A stretch of 64,000 bases of DNA from Ochromonas danica (Eukaryota > Sar > Chrysophyceae > Chromulinales > Chromulinaceae). Shown here piece by piece: positions 37,746-50,344 of the stretch. Every line of letters starts with the position of its first letter. Position 1 is the stretch's first letter. The position numbers were made by a program, and so were the translations under genes. The DNA lies in contig VKHL01000025.1 in assembly GCA_015146655.1 (NCBI GenBank), positions 1-64,000 on the forward strand, read 5' to 3'. The notes under the pieces were generated by a model. The model searched no databases. It was not told where the DNA came from and saw only the letters and a program-made list of their open reading frames with translations.

Positions 37746-37812
37746 AACAATAACAGCACTTCCCTCTTAAGTTAACTGATCAGCACAGTCCACAATAGAA
37801 AGAAGAGAATTA
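37746..37812. promoter_or_regulatory. Very short divergent promoter region
   Basis: Only 67 bp lie between the start codons of the iron-type alcohol dehydrogenase (-) and the next gene (+). If both annotated starts are right, 5' leaders overlap or are minimal. True starts may lie further inside either gene. Confidence 0.35.
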
Positions 37813-39666
37813 GTGGTAGCGGTAGTGTTAGTGTGGTGCCATGAGGGTCTAGAGGATGTCATTGTCGTTATCGTTATCGTTATCATGCTTCAATACCATC
37901 TACAGCACAGCACACTCTGCACTCTGAGAGAGATCACTACCTCTCCTCCTCCTCCTCCTCCTCCTGCTCCCTCTTGGCGACTGCTACCCGTCTTCATCGC
38001 GCACCGCCGCTACCGCCTCCTCACTGCGACTCGCTGTGGCAGACCTCTCGCTCACTTGGAGCTGGTGGTAGTGGACGACTCCTTCGATCAGGAGGAGGAG
38101 GGGGTAGTAGCAGGAGGAGGAGGAGGAGGGGAGGTAGTGCGTCTCTCTCTGTGGGGGCAGCGGGTAGCAGACCGCCTGCAGTACCTCCTCCACCCGTCCG
38201 CCCTCCTCCTCCTCCTCCACCCCGCACTGCGCCGCCACCCCCGCCACGGCCTCAGCCTGCAGGGAGAAGTCGTGGCCGTGAGCCCCGCGGGACTGCCCGA
38301 CGAGCTGCTCTGGCTGGTGAGCGGGGTAGCAGGAGGAGGAGGAGCAGGAGGAGGAGAGCGGCTGCAGCAGCGGCTAGTCGATCTGCTGCGCTGGGCCAGC
38401 CGCGACACTCAAATTACCCTCACGAGAGAGAGAATCTTCTCACAGGCACCCCGCAGAGACTGTCTCCGCGCTGTAGCGGCAGCAGCAGGAGGAGGAGGAG
38501 GAGGCTACCCGCTCTTCCATCTCCGCCATGCCCTCCTCCTCCTCCTGCGCATCGCTACCCCTTCTCATGGCCTGTGGGCAGAGGCAGAGGCCAGGGACAG
38601 AGAGGGCGTCTCCTTCCACCTCATCGCCTATGGCCAAGACTGTGTGGATACCCTCCGCAGACTAGCCGCAGGAGGAGGAGGAGGAGGAGGGGAGGTGGAG
38701 GAGGTGGAGCTGCGATGGGCTGCGGTAGACTGCGCCTATCAAGGGACTATCAAGCGCCTCGCCTTGCGCTCCTTCTCACAAATCCTGCCGACCCAACCAC
38801 CTTGTTACCCTTCCTCCTCCTCCTCCTCCTCCTCCTCCACTGTGTGCTGTTACCGCAGCTGGTCTGATCTCTTGAGAGAGATCGCCTCGGACTGCAGCGC
38901 TTTGTCAGAAGAGCGCCGCCTTGTCTGCTGCTCGCTGAGGAAGGTCCTCTTCGCAGCGCCAGAAGTTACCCACTGCCTCGCCATGCAGCGCGAAGGAGGA
39001 GGAGGAGCAGGAGCAGGAGGAGGAGGTAAGTTGTGGGTAGGCTATCGCCCGGCGCGTTTCTTCTTTGGGCCACCCAAGCGGCCCTTCCCTCTCATGGAGA
39101 TCGCCCACCACTTGCTGTCCACTACCCGCACAGAGCAGGAGGAGGAGGAGGAGGAGGAGGAGGAGGAGGAGGTGTGGGCTAATGCGATAGTCAATGCAGT
39201 CTGTGGCCAACAGATTCACACCCCCACAACACCAACAGCAGAAGAAGAAGACTCTGATGAAGATGAAGGTGGAGGTGGTAGTGGTAACAGCTGCTGGCTC
39301 GCTGTGGTGGTGGAGGACGAAATGCAAAGGCGATTGTTTGGCGAAATCCCCGCAGAACTCGTCGCCCTCGCCCTCCACAGAAGAACAACAACAGCAGCAC
39401 CACCAACAACGACAACAACAAGAAGGTGGCGGTGTGACTACGCGGACCTCTGCCAGCGAGTGATGGCTGGCTGCGAGGAAAGCGCTCGGCAGCGAAGCAC
39501 TTGCTTGGCCAGCCTGCGCTTCCAACAAATCGTGGCGCATGGCGAGACCGTGCAGAAGGGATGGCGCATCTTGCTGGACGGCATCTACGGACTCAACCAG
39601 ACCACCTCAAACACTTCAACTAGCTTGCTGTCCTGCTCCTCTGCCTCTTCGCATCCCACGAGATGA
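37813..39666 (+). CDS. Repeat-loaded protein, possible OB-fold
   Basis: A long open frame of 617 residues. The real start may be a later ATG or a hidden upstream exon, since the first 35 residues look unlike protein (VVIVIVIM run). Residues about 50-170 could be an OB-fold as in RPA or MEIOB-type ssDNA-binding proteins (LAHLELVVVDDSF, then VVRLSLWGQRVADRLQYLL, then HGLSLQGEVVAVSP), but this reading is weak. Later segments (YSDLL-like helices, LWVGYRPARFFFGPPKRPFP) are unfamiliar. The protein is broken up by about eight homopeptide inserts (poly-Gly, poly-Glu, poly-Ser) coded by GGA or TCC triplet runs, for example at 39136-39171. The frame stays open despite them, which suggests selection. 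Function unknown. Confidence 0.55.
   Translation: MVAVVLVWCHEGLEDVIVVIVIVIMLQYHLQHSTLCTLREITTSPPPPPPPAPSWRLLPVFIAHRRYRLLTATRCGRPLAHLELVVVDDSFDQEEEGVVAGGGGGGEVVRLSLWGQRVADRLQYLLHPSALLLLLHPALRRHPRHGLSLQGEVVAVSPAGLPDELLWLVSGVAGGGGAGGGERLQQRLVDLLRWASRDTQITLTRERIFSQAPRRDCLRAVAAAAGGGGGGYPLFHLRHALLLLLRIATPSHGLWAEAEARDREGVSFHLIAYGQDCVDTLRRLAAGGGGGGGEVEEVELRWAAVDCAYQGTIKRLALRSFSQILPTQPPCYPSSSSSSSSSTVCCYRSWSDLLREIASDCSALSEERRLVCCSLRKVLFAAPEVTHCLAMQREGGGGAGAGGGGKLWVGYRPARFFFGPPKRPFPLMEIAHHLLSTTRTEQEEEEEEEEEEEVWANAIVNAVCGQQIHTPTTPTAEEEDSDEDEGGGGSGNSCWLAVVVEDEMQRRLFGEIPAELVALALHRRTTTAAPPTTTTTRRWRCDYADLCQRVMAGCEESARQRSTCLASLRFQQIVAHGETVQKGWRILLDGIYGLNQTTSNTSTSLLSCSSASSHPTR
38091..39171 (+). repeat. Cluster of GGA triplet microsatellites
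   Basis: At least eight GGA or TCC runs occur within 1.1 kb of one reading frame (near 38091, 38115, 38335, 38485, 38670, 38815, 38995 and 39136). They are translated as Gly, Glu or Ser tracts according to phase. Confidence 0.85.
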
Positions 39667-39869
39667 TGACATGAACAACAACAAAATACAATAAAGCATA
39701 GTGTAGTACTTGTATAGTGTAACACAATGTAATGTAGTGTAGAGCAGGAAATGGTGAGTTATTTACAATCTTCACTAGTTATTAGCAGACAGCAGTAGGC
39801 GGAGAGACTTCAACTAGACTTCAACTAGACTTCAACTACAGTATAGTTTAGGTTAGGTTGGGGTTGTTG

Positions 39870-42800
39870 TTAATCTTCGTCTTCTAGCTGTCCAAAGGAG
39901 GAATCCAGCAGGCCATCGTCATCGAAGAAGCTGCCCGGACCAAAGAAGGCGTTCTCCCCCCTGCCCCCGCCATCAAGATTGTTATCGTGATGACGTTGTT
40001 GACGTTGTTGTTGACGTTGTTGTTGGTCATCGCGGGGAATGGTGGAGGTGGAAGCAGCGGGTGGTTGTGGCGGATCTAGCAATCCCATCCATCGCTGCAG
40101 GTTGTTGTTGTTGTTATTATAGGTGTTGGTGTTGGTGTTGTTGCTGTCGTCTCGTGGAGGCAACGTGTTCATCGACTGCCACAGCGCCGCAGTTTCCACT
40201 TCTTGGCTGCGAATCTCCAGACCCCCTCGACTGCCTTGTTGTCTCCCATTTCCATTTAATACACGAGCCTGGCTATTGAAGCGGACTTGCCTGTCCAGTC
40301 TCCAGCTGTCTTCTAAAGCACTGGATGAAGACACAGAGGTAGTCCACCAAGATTGAGTTGATGACGAAGCGTCTTTCCCAGCACTAGCACTGGCAGACGA
40401 CGTGGACTCATTCGAGTCCAAGACGGACAGCAGACTGTTCCAGGAGCTCTCCATTGCCTGTGATTCCAAGGATTGGTGCTGATTCGTGGCCGACATCAAA
40501 TCATGCAGGTACCGCCTTTCATTCAGGCTCACAGCCTGTGCTGACCGTCCTAGACCCGGCGGTTCAGCTGCGAATAGACTGGAGCTTCCTCGCATACTGT
40601 TTCTCAAGCTGCTGCTATGGGCAGGAGGAGAGATTGAAAGGAAGGGCGCCACAGGCACAGACCTGTCACGGAAAAGCGAAATCCCAGGAGAGAATGGGTT
40701 TTCTGCTTCCAGCAACTGCCCTCTGTATGTGAAGAGTGGAGAATCGGTTGTATCGGTGGCGATGGTATGTGAAGACGAAGGGCCAACAGCATTCGGGGAT
40801 GTCGATGGGACTGCCACGATGGGAAGTCTCGGCGGAGAGAATGTTGCAGGCGCTAGACCTGGAGGAGCGCCAAAACTCCACGGAGACGGCGAGCTTTTCT
40901 GGGAAATGCTTTCCGTCGCTCCTGTCCAAGCTCGGTCATCAGGACTGGGGAAGGGGAAGTCACTTTGTATGTTATTCAAAGGCAATAACTCTTCCAATAG
41001 AGTCAATCGAAGATCATCGGCAGAAGAAGAGACATTCATGTCCTCCATAGGAAGACACAAAGAGCGGGAGGAAACACAGTTTTCTTGAAGATAGTCGGTT
41101 GTCGTCGCTATCACTGCTGCGTCTGGAAGATGTTGACAGGAAGAAGAAGAAGAAGAAGAAGAAGAAGAAGAAGAAGCGTAATCAAGATCGAAAGCTGTGA
41201 GTTGTCCTGCCTTGAGATCTGCCACCTCTATTGTCGAAATTGGCAATTCTTGTCCATTTTCGGCTTGAACAGCAAGAGCGGCGGATGATGAGATCGACTG
41301 CTCTTCCTTCATACCCACATTATTAACAACAACAAAAGACTCCAGCAGCACAGTTTCTTCTTCTTCTTTGCTCTGGTTGGATGAGGATTGCTCCTTCTTT
41401 CCTTCCTCTTCGTGGTCTTCTTCCTTCTGCACAACAAGAGCAACCACCGCAGCAGACTGCTGGCCTTCGCCTTGTTTCTTGGACGACGACTTCTTCTTGT
41501 TGCGCCTCTTCTTTTGTAGAGCTTCCACTGCTCGGCAAAAGGGCAAAGAAGCTGTTTGTCTGTCTCCTTCTTCTCCATCCTGTGCAAGTTCTGGCCGCGA
41601 AAACGTCGTACTCACAGACTCCACCTGGATATCACTCAGATCCATCACTTTCAAGGCATTTACAACTTTCTCCTCGGATAGAGCTCGCAGTCTGACAGCT
41701 TCTTCAGAGAGCGTCGCCATCGCGTATTCCAGACTTTGCGATGACAGATTAGAAGAAGAGGAAGAGATTCCTACAATCGAAGAGGAAAGTTCTCTCCGTC
41801 GCCATTCCCATTTCAACAACATCACAATACCCAACACAGCAATTGTCATCACCAACAAGAGAATACCCATAGCAAAGAAGTATCCTACAGATCCTTCATG
41901 TGATAAGCAAATGCGAACGAAGTCCTTTGAAGCCTGGGTGTTGAGGGAGAGTTCTATGAGAGGGTCCTTGTTGGTGTTGTCATAGAAGCGCAAGAAGCTA
42001 TCTTTGCGATAAAAAGCGCAAGACAGCAAGCTGGACAATTCTATAGGCAGACCATGATGTGGCTTCAATTTCAGCGGGAGATACTTGCACTCGATGCGCC
42101 TCTGCATGGAGCCATGAGGTTGAAAAGACCTCACCAAGACAGAGGACTCACTCAGCGACGGACTCGTAGACGACCAGCAGCGCTGTCCATCGACTTCAAT
42201 ATCTGAAATAGTAGTCGTGACATTTCCTGGATTTTTAAGATAAAGCCAAGCCTTTTGATGAGGTGAAGACTGAATGATTGTTCCCTCCAGCAGAGTTTGG
42301 GAGGTGGGGGCAGTCGATGACAGTCGAACAGTTTGATTCTCACATAGACTATGGTCTTTGTGCTGTCTATCACACAGATGAATTCCGTCCACATCTAATG
42401 AAGGTTTATCTGTGCGAATATAGACATCTGCTTCTTCAAAGCCCGAAAAGCTATTGTAGATAAGGAACGTGCCCTTGTACTGCTTGGCGGAGAAAGCGTC
42501 AGGGGAGAAGACAATCGGACCAACACGCATTTGACTCCTGGGAGGAATGGTGATATTCAGTGAATGGTGGCGAACCGGAGAAAAGCATTCTCGAACGGTG
42601 GATGAGTGATAGTTCCACGACCTCTTATAAGCCGATGAGATGAGGTAGCTCTTGGCCTTGTAGGACTTGCTGTATTCATCCGCAAGAATCGTGCACTGCT
42701 TGCCAGAGCAATTATACTCCAGATTGTTCCGGCTTTCACAAGCGCCATCTTCACCTTCCATACTGCAGTACGAGGTTTGACTTCCACCAAGAATATACTC

Positions 42801-45800
42801 CAAGACGGACTTGTCGAATTGATAGGTCAACGCAAGTGGACTATCATCTTCGGTAGAATCCTCGCAAAAGGTTTTTGATTGAAAATGAAACACGAAGGCA
42901 GGATCCAATAGGCGAAAGAAAGTGATCTTCATCTCAATATCAAACAAGTTGACCAGATCGAAATAAATACTAACTGGCTGACCAACAGGGGAGTGATCAA
43001 TCTGCACAGAATAAGACTGAGGGAAGGTTACCACAGGGACCTCCAACTTGGAGTCATTCACACAATACAGATGTGTTGTTGCCGGAGAACCGGTAACCAG
43101 GTTAATTGGCGGTAATTCAATGGGACCAGCTCCGTGCATCTGCAGCCAGTAGGATCGGAGTTGAAGAGTTAGCGAATGCAACTCAATCACATTGAGATCA
43201 GATGGCAGCTGTCTTGATCGCTCAATCTTGTTCACAGTTTCGATCCATTGAGGATTGAACTTGTCATCCAAGTTCAAAGAGCAGAAGATGGCCAAGACCA
43301 TCGTCCACACGAAGGGAGCGTCATTGTCCAAATAGTCATGCCCAAGTATCTTCTCCGCGCATTTCCTCGAGGCCGTGCTCGATGCAATGTCCAAGACAAC
43401 GTCAGCCCTCCAGACTTTTCTATAGCCTCTCTGATTGTAAAATCTCTTTCCTGCTTCTCCTTCATCATCGTCTTCAGAATCATAATCATTTCGTTGCACC
43501 TTCCGCGACTCAAAAGGTAGCAATCCATGCTGGCGATGGTTATAATGTTCGATTTTAGAGTATCGCACATCTAACAGCTGAGAGTGACTCCTCAAAGTGA
43601 TGTTATTCGCAGGGTCAGGGAAAGCAGCTGTGGACCAAAAGACATGGGAGGTGTTGACGCCCAAGACAAACTTTCCATGATTTCCGGCGGAAGGATCAGG
43701 AATTGTCTCGGCGCGCTCGTTCGTCAGCATGAACCGCAGATCAAAGATGATCTTCTGCGCCTTCCCTTGAAGCGAAAATTTCATGTGATGGATGGTGACT
43801 GGAACTCCTTCGTAAAGGCCCACCTCGCCAGACGAATGAAGATTGGTGAGGTTTCCAACAGAGACGGTCAGCAAGAGGCTATACCCTGGCCTCACTTTCG
43901 CCTCTAGAGGAACAGGAAACAAACTCCGCGAATTATTTTCCCCTTCTAACTTCGCCATATGACAGGTACATCCTGTTTGACGGCTTTTCACTATAAAATC
44001 ATGAGATCGACTGGGTGTCCCACAGACTAAAGAAGTAAGATCCGCAGTGCGATCATGGAACACGTGCATGGGCCATGACGCATCAAAACAAATACAGAGA
44101 TCTTGAGAAGTTTCGCTAACACTCATCCCATTAGTCACCGAATCACGATTGGTCAGAACCAGTCGGAGATCTCTGGGTTCTTCTCGACTGATCAAACCGA
44201 GATCTATCGAGTAGAAATCTCCCGCTTTGGTTCGATTCAAAAGGGCTTCAATTTTGTCTTCCGCAAGATCACGCGAGAAGGATGTAGGAGCAACCTTTAC
44301 AGGCTAATCAACAAGCAAAGAATGAGACGATAATAACGATACAATAACACTGTGCTTTCTTACCGCATCGATGAGATCCACCTCCAGGCGTCCATCCGTA
44401 ATATACACAGGAATACGTATATTGGAAATATTCGATTGCACCTCCAACCAACATGTCTTAGGCACGAAGTCATCTTCAAGAGCATAATGGTAGAGGATTT
44501 TATCCATACAGAAGTGAACCTTCAGAGGGCCCCAAGTCCTCATAGTTCCTATTTCTCGGGACTCGGGTAGATTGATAAGTTGAATGAGGTCTGAACATGT
44601 CTGTACTTGAACAGTATAGATGATGATGGAGGTTGGATAATGATTTTGAAAGTTGATCTCTTGCTTCTGTCCCATACAAACAGACGGGTCTGTGAGGTCA
44701 GACAAGGATACCTTGCCCATTAACTGTAACATAGCAGGCGGGTTGATGAAGTAAATTGCATTGTGATTATCATATCCCAACCCTCCTTGTAAGATGATGG
44801 CATTGAAAGGAACGCGTAGAATAGCGCCTGCAGTATTGGAACAGTTCGTGGAGATGACAATGAAGCCTGATTGGGCGCCCATTTTCATGCTTTTGGCCTG
44901 GAAATAGGCAACTGCTACCTTAGTGTAAGGACGATCGGCATAGATCATAAGCTCTTCATTGAACACAACAGCCAGTCCCTGCCCATTTCCTTCAATGGAG
45001 ATATCCAAAATCTTAACAGACTCTGATCCATCATTCGCGATGTTAATGTCTAAAGTTTTCCGCTCTTCCAAACTACGCACTATCCCAAAATCTAACGCGG
45101 GATCAAGCAGCCTAATTCCTCCTGGCACGAATTCAACTTCTACCGGGACAATCATCTTGTCATGGTCGGTGCGAATATGAACAAATCCTCTCTTGAAACC
45201 TGGTTGTTGCTGCTGAGGCTTCATGGGGCTAATGCTCAGTACCATCACTACCTCTTCTTTGCCAGGCGCAATCGACCACGTCATATCTAACGAGGAGTTC
45301 CCTTCTTTGGAATTGCTGACTGAGGCAGAAGACTGCCCTCGAGGCACTTCAGACAAGCTAATGAAGTCCTCTGTCGTGAAGATCTCCATGATATGCAAAG
45401 TTGAGCTGTGCGGATTAAACATACGCACAGGGATCTGCAAGCTCTCTGAAGAGGTCAGCATCACTTTGTTGGCCAGAAAAGGATGCAAATGATATGGATT
45501 AGCCACTGCTCTCCCTTCCAACTTGTACGGAAATACTCCTTCCGACGTCTCGATCAACAATTCTCCAGGTACTAGGTCCATAAAATAGGGTAAAAACAGA
45601 ACTTGTATGACCAACCCATTCTCCGGAGAGATGGATTGAGGTTGAAAGAGGATGGGATGGAATTGCGGGTCTTTTGACTGTATTGCATAGATATCTATTG
45701 ACCACTGAAACAGATTATGAACTTCAAACTGAGCAATGGATGGGATACAAGTTGGCGAATGGTCGAACAGCAGTTTGGCGGGTTTGAAGAAAAAGCCGCC

Positions 45801-46043
45801 GTCCACGCGATGGCTGCTGCTGTTCTCGTCGATATCAACTACCCTATGTCCCTCCTCCTCCGCCTCCTCCTCTTCCTCTTCATAATAGTCAGATACGTTC
45901 TCCATGGAGGAGAAGACACTGGATTTAGGAGGAAGCACTTCGTTGGCTGTGATGAGGTCGGAGGCAGAGGTCGAGACTGCATTCCGAAAGAGTGCTAGCC
46001 AAGTGAAGAGGGCATATAAGATGAGCACAGTCATGGCTGTCAT
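39870..46043 (-). CDS. TMEM131-family membrane protein
   Basis: Two exons (46043-44364 and 44303-39870) joined across a 60-nt intron give 2037 residues. A signal peptide (MTAMTVLILYALFTWLALF) is followed by the hallmark N-terminal PapD-like region of TMEM131, with FHPILFQPQSISPENG, VFPYKLEGRAVANPYHLHPF and FNPHSSTLHIMEI, then more Ig-like luminal domains. A single membrane span (FFAMGILLLVMTIAVLGIVML) lies about two-thirds along. The cytoplasmic tail is long, disordered and rich in Ser, Gln and Asn, with a poly-Ser tract from a GAA/TTC run (41141-41176). In animals TMEM131 helps load collagen into COPII carriers through TRAPPC8. A protist copy suggests a broader secretory cargo role. The large size is normal for the family. 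Confidence 0.88.
41141..41176 (+). repeat. GAA triplet run (poly-Ser in TMEM131 tail)
   Basis: Twelve copies of GAA on the plus strand are read as TCT/TTC-phase Ser codons in the cytoplasmic tail of the TMEM131-like protein. Confidence 0.85.
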
Positions 46044-46383
46044 AGAGGGTGGCTATTGCTGCTAGGATGAAGTGGTGGCGCTGGGGTGGTGATTGGATTG
46101 TTTTCCTCGTCTTGCCTCGAGGGAGATTCCTTTTAATTCTTTTAATTATGAAACAACAGCTAATAATAGACCAAGCAAAATAAGCGATGATAGAGAGAAT
46201 CACAGATTGATCGGCATAAATCCGATCTCATTTATTCTCTCATCAGACTATTCGAGCCTCTTCCTCTCAATCTCTTTCGACTGCCTCACCCAGCAGCACT
46301 GCACCACCACGCCCACGCGTAAAACGGACTTTTAATCTGTGGAATCCATGGAATCGACAAGTTAACAGCGCGGTGAATTAGAA
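46044..46383. other. Intergenic region between WDR6 and TMEM131
   Basis: These 340 bp between two minus-strand genes should hold the WDR6 3' end and the TMEM131 promoter. A Lys-anticodon-like hairpin near 46323-46339 was considered and rejected as a tRNA. Confidence 0.4.
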
Positions 46384-49300
46384 TTAGCTATGATAACACA
46401 ACACTTGAAATCCTTGTCCAACCACGACAAAGTGAGCTTTACCAGTGTCATCATTGGTAGAGACGGTCAATGAGCTTATTTCAGCCAAATTGACAATCTT
46501 CCCATCATACCAAGCAACGCGGAAAGGAGGAAGTTCCAAGACAGACTCCTCCACTCCTCCTCCTTCCTCTTCTAACAGCTTTATCTTTCCCGGGCGATCC
46601 CAAGCATCTGACAACAAGGTCCAAGGAGTTTGGGTAACAATGGCCTCCAAGGATAGCGTGGACTTGGCCAACGAAGAGCCCAGCATTTCAACATTCCATA
46701 CTGTCAATCGTTGATCATAGGCTATCGTGGCGACCAGCAACTGGCGGGCGTCGTCAATACACCGCTTGGAAAAACAGACAACTCCCTTGAATGCCGCACC
46801 AGCAGCGCCTGATCGCTTCTCCAATGCCCCGGCTTTGACACAATGAGCTCTCCACCTCTACACAAATCAAACCAGATTTGTTATCCTCGACACACACACT
46901 CATGTATAATACGCTTCACTCACCTCAACTTCAGGAGTAACACGATTGCGCTCGTAGTTAATAATTAGGTAAAGCCGTTGGAAACAAAGAGCTTGATCAT
47001 CTCCGCAGCTGCCAACAAGCAGCTCAAACACTCCGCCGTACTGTTCCAGGTTAACGCTATCCAACAAAACAAGGTCTGTATTGTTTGTGCCCATAGAATG
47101 AGGAGATTGACTCATTATGTGGCTAGGAGCGGCAAGCTTTAGACTAAAGACGAACACAAAGAAAAAACCACATAAACCAAGCCTGTTCACAAAAACCATT
47201 TTCTCTGATCTTACCCTGCGGAAGAAGATTGGAGTGGCAAAGCCAGAGTATGCACTGCGCCCTTCGTGTCGCCGACACAGCAAACAATTGTACGAATCCC
47301 TTCCTCTTCCATTCTAAACGGTTGAAGTAGTAAACTGCTGCAGCTCAACAGAGGGCAATCGGACACTTCCACCTCAAAGAGACGCGAGACTGTTGAAGGT
47401 ATCAATTCGCAACATTCAAAACTATGTTGGAACTTAAGTATGGTCAAGATGCCTCTTGAATCGGCTAAAAAGAGTCCATAGTGATGGACAGCTTCCGATT
47501 GAGACTCGTTGGTCACCCCCAGATAGAGACACCGAACTGCTAGAATGCGATGGTCTTGAGTAGCATTGGGCCAGACAGATCCTTCACAGACCTTTCTCAA
47601 AGGCACCCTGCCCGCTTGCGTTTTATCGCAACCTTCGTCATTGTAGGTGAAATCATAAGACCAGAGGTAATATAACAATTTGCCTCCTCCACCCAACACA
47701 ATTCCTCGAGAACAAGCTTTGTTGGTGTTGTTATTTCCACACGAATGCAGACTCTTCAAGCTGGCATTCTTTGATAAAGTTGTTTCTTGCAATAGTCGAA
47801 GGTTGGATAAGTTGAACACTTTCATGGTGCAGTCCTCTCCACCAACCGCGAGAATGGAATCCTCCTCTCTGGGAGCAGGAACGATCGCAGAGCTATAGGA
47901 TACACGGCCAAAGCAAGAACTATTCAGCTGTAAAGGATACAAAGCCTTAGCATCAGATTGATGTCTCGACCCAAATAACTGGAGATGAGTTTGATTCTTT
48001 CCAACGGGGACGGGACAAACAAACTGTACCGCTGGAAGAGTATTTCTTCCAAGTTTGCAATTGTCGGGGAAGTTGACAGCGCATTTGTGAGGACGTTTCC
48101 AACCTCCGCCTTCAATACGCAGCAACTGATAAGAGCGGTAGACATCACGAACTATGTAAGAACTCCCATGATAACCACCCACAATAATTGAGTTCCTGTC
48201 TTCCTCGTTCCAATCATTTTGACGGACGATTGCGATGGTCAAAAAATCAGGTGTACTGATAGGATGGATGTTGAGTGTGTTACAATGGAACCAGAACCCA
48301 CTTTGATACTCGAAGAAATTCATCACACCATCATGGCCAGCAGAAACAAATCCAGACAGACATGATGAGGCCAGAACTGAGACAGGATCGGAACCATGAG
48401 CACGATGGAAATACTTTATATTACTCACACCCCAAGAGTTTGATGTCTCCTTCACTGCATAAATACCAACTCCACCACGAGAATCGCCTAACACAATGAA
48501 ATGACGGTCCACTGTAGTGTGGAATAGCACACTGCTGACGATCTCTTGCTTCATTGTGCTCATTTCCGCCAAGAGACCCATATTATACGATTCCTCGTTC
48601 AAACCCCACACTCTGCATAATCCCTTCATTGTAGCACTACAAACTAGCACACCAAGCTCTAAAGAAAGCGACACAGGTATAATCCATACATTCACACACT
48701 TGTAGTCGTGCGGCTTCCAATCAATTCTGCGCACAATCTGATATTGCGCGTTCCTCTCACCTTGAATTGATAGGAAAGCAGCCGTGCAATCCAGAAATGA
48801 TACTACAACCTGCAGTGTTAGCGTTTCTTCAGCATTTTTAGAGGTATTTCCAGCCAAAACATGCACATCAGCAGTGACCACTGTCTGCTCCAAATGCACT
48901 ACTCGCTCCCAAAGATAGTCTGAACCTGCTGCTTTCACAACCCAAATCATCCCTTCTATTAAGACGAGGACAATAACCTTGCCGCAAGAAGAAAAGAAAA
49001 CGCTATTTACCCCATTCAGTCTCCTATTGGCATGGCTGGAGGACTTGTAGATTTTTCGTTGAGGTGCCTCTTCTTCTTCATCGCCTTCTTGCACTATTAC
49101 TTCCTGGGGCTCGGCAGAGAGCTCCCATGATGGAATAGACATATCCATAACAGTGCTGCCCTCCAAGCGAGGGCAACAAACACGATGGTGATCAAGATAC
49201 CAAAACTTCACAGCGCTGTCATTCCCTACAGTAACTAGATAATCGTCAATAGCCAATAGTCTCCAAACACTGTCGATGTGTCCAACTAGTACCGTGGTGC

Positions 49301-50312
49301 ACTGTCCACTCTGGTTCCATAGCCGCACAGTCCCATCCTCAGAGCACGTTGCAACCTCTTCTTCATCATCACCAACAAAAACTGCATCCCACAGGCGGCT
49401 TATGTGATCCCATCCTTCAAACAGCTGAGATAGCCCAGATCCTGCCTGATTGCCGTTGCTTCGATCATAGGTCCACAATCTTACAGTGCGATCGTCCGAT
49501 ACAGTGATGAGCTTGTCACCGCGAGTGCTCCAAACTATTCGAAAGATCACTCCTTCGTGACGTTTGGCTTGGCCAATGATACTGCCCTGGAGGTGAGAGT
49601 TGGGTGTTTGGCTAGTGCTCTCGTCCAATGCGCACTGCCAGATATATAAATGTCCAAAGACCGTCCCCGAAGCAACCACCAAGCAGCCGTCATCATCCAG
49701 GCAGCCGAAGATGTTGAGGGCGAAGAGGACAGAAGGGTGGGGACAGAGCACTCGCCTCAGCAGCTCGCTCTTTTCCGGCCATCTAGGACGGCGGATATCG
49801 ATCATATTGTGCGCATAGCCTACAATGAGCACGTCGTCGTCCTGGGCCTTTTCTCGGCGGAGCAGGCGACAGTCCAGAACCAAGTCATCACAGCGCTCCT
49901 GACTGATTATCACCAGCGATGAGCCATCTTCGCTTGCTTTCAGAAAGGCCAACGACTTGTCACCGAAGACAATGAGCTGGCAAAGACCAGTCTCACTCGG
50001 CTCGGTGGGTTTGATCCCATGAATATTGTGAGAGTCAAAGACTGGAAGAGAGACCTCAGAATGATCTGACTCCGACCATCCATGAAGGACCCCTCCAGCA
50101 CCCCAAAGCAAGAGAGGCTTGTCACGCACTAAGACTCGCGCGATTGCTGTGATGGGACCGCGAAAGGACTGCTTTTCCATCATTTTCTCCTTCTCCAACC
50201 AACCCAACAAAAGTTGTGAGCAAGCTGAAACGAGTTTTTGGAGTGAGCCCGACCCGTTTATTATCAACCCCACGCATCGTAAGTATTCAATGACTTGATC
50301 ATCCAATGGCAT
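46384..50312 (-). CDS. WDR6/Trm734-like WD40 protein
   Basis: Three exons (50312-47215, 47122-46924, 46857-46384) give 1256 residues with WD40 repeats throughout. A clear group near residues 210-370 shows GVIFRIVWSTRGDKLITVSD, DRTVRLWTYD, CSEDGTVRLWN and GHIDSVWRLLA. Further repeats run to the end (AVGGEDCTMKVFNLS, AYDQRLTVWNVE). The length, the early GPITAI segment and the paired-propeller layout match WDR6, yeast Trm734, which partners the methyltransferase FTSJ1/Trm7 to 2'-O-methylate the wobble position of tRNAs. The methyltransferase is not in this window. An internal ATG at 50183 (MMEKQSFRGP) fits the family's usual start better and would lengthen the promoter gap from 32 to 161 bp. Confidence 0.82.
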
Positions 50313-50344
50313 TGAAATAGCAATCTAAATCTGTGTAGAGTGTC
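50313..50344. promoter_or_regulatory. 32-bp gap between divergent start codons
   Basis: The WDR6 (-) and MlrC-like (+) start codons are 32 bp apart as annotated. If WDR6 starts at 50183, the shared region is 161 bp. A bidirectional promoter is implied in either case. Confidence 0.35.
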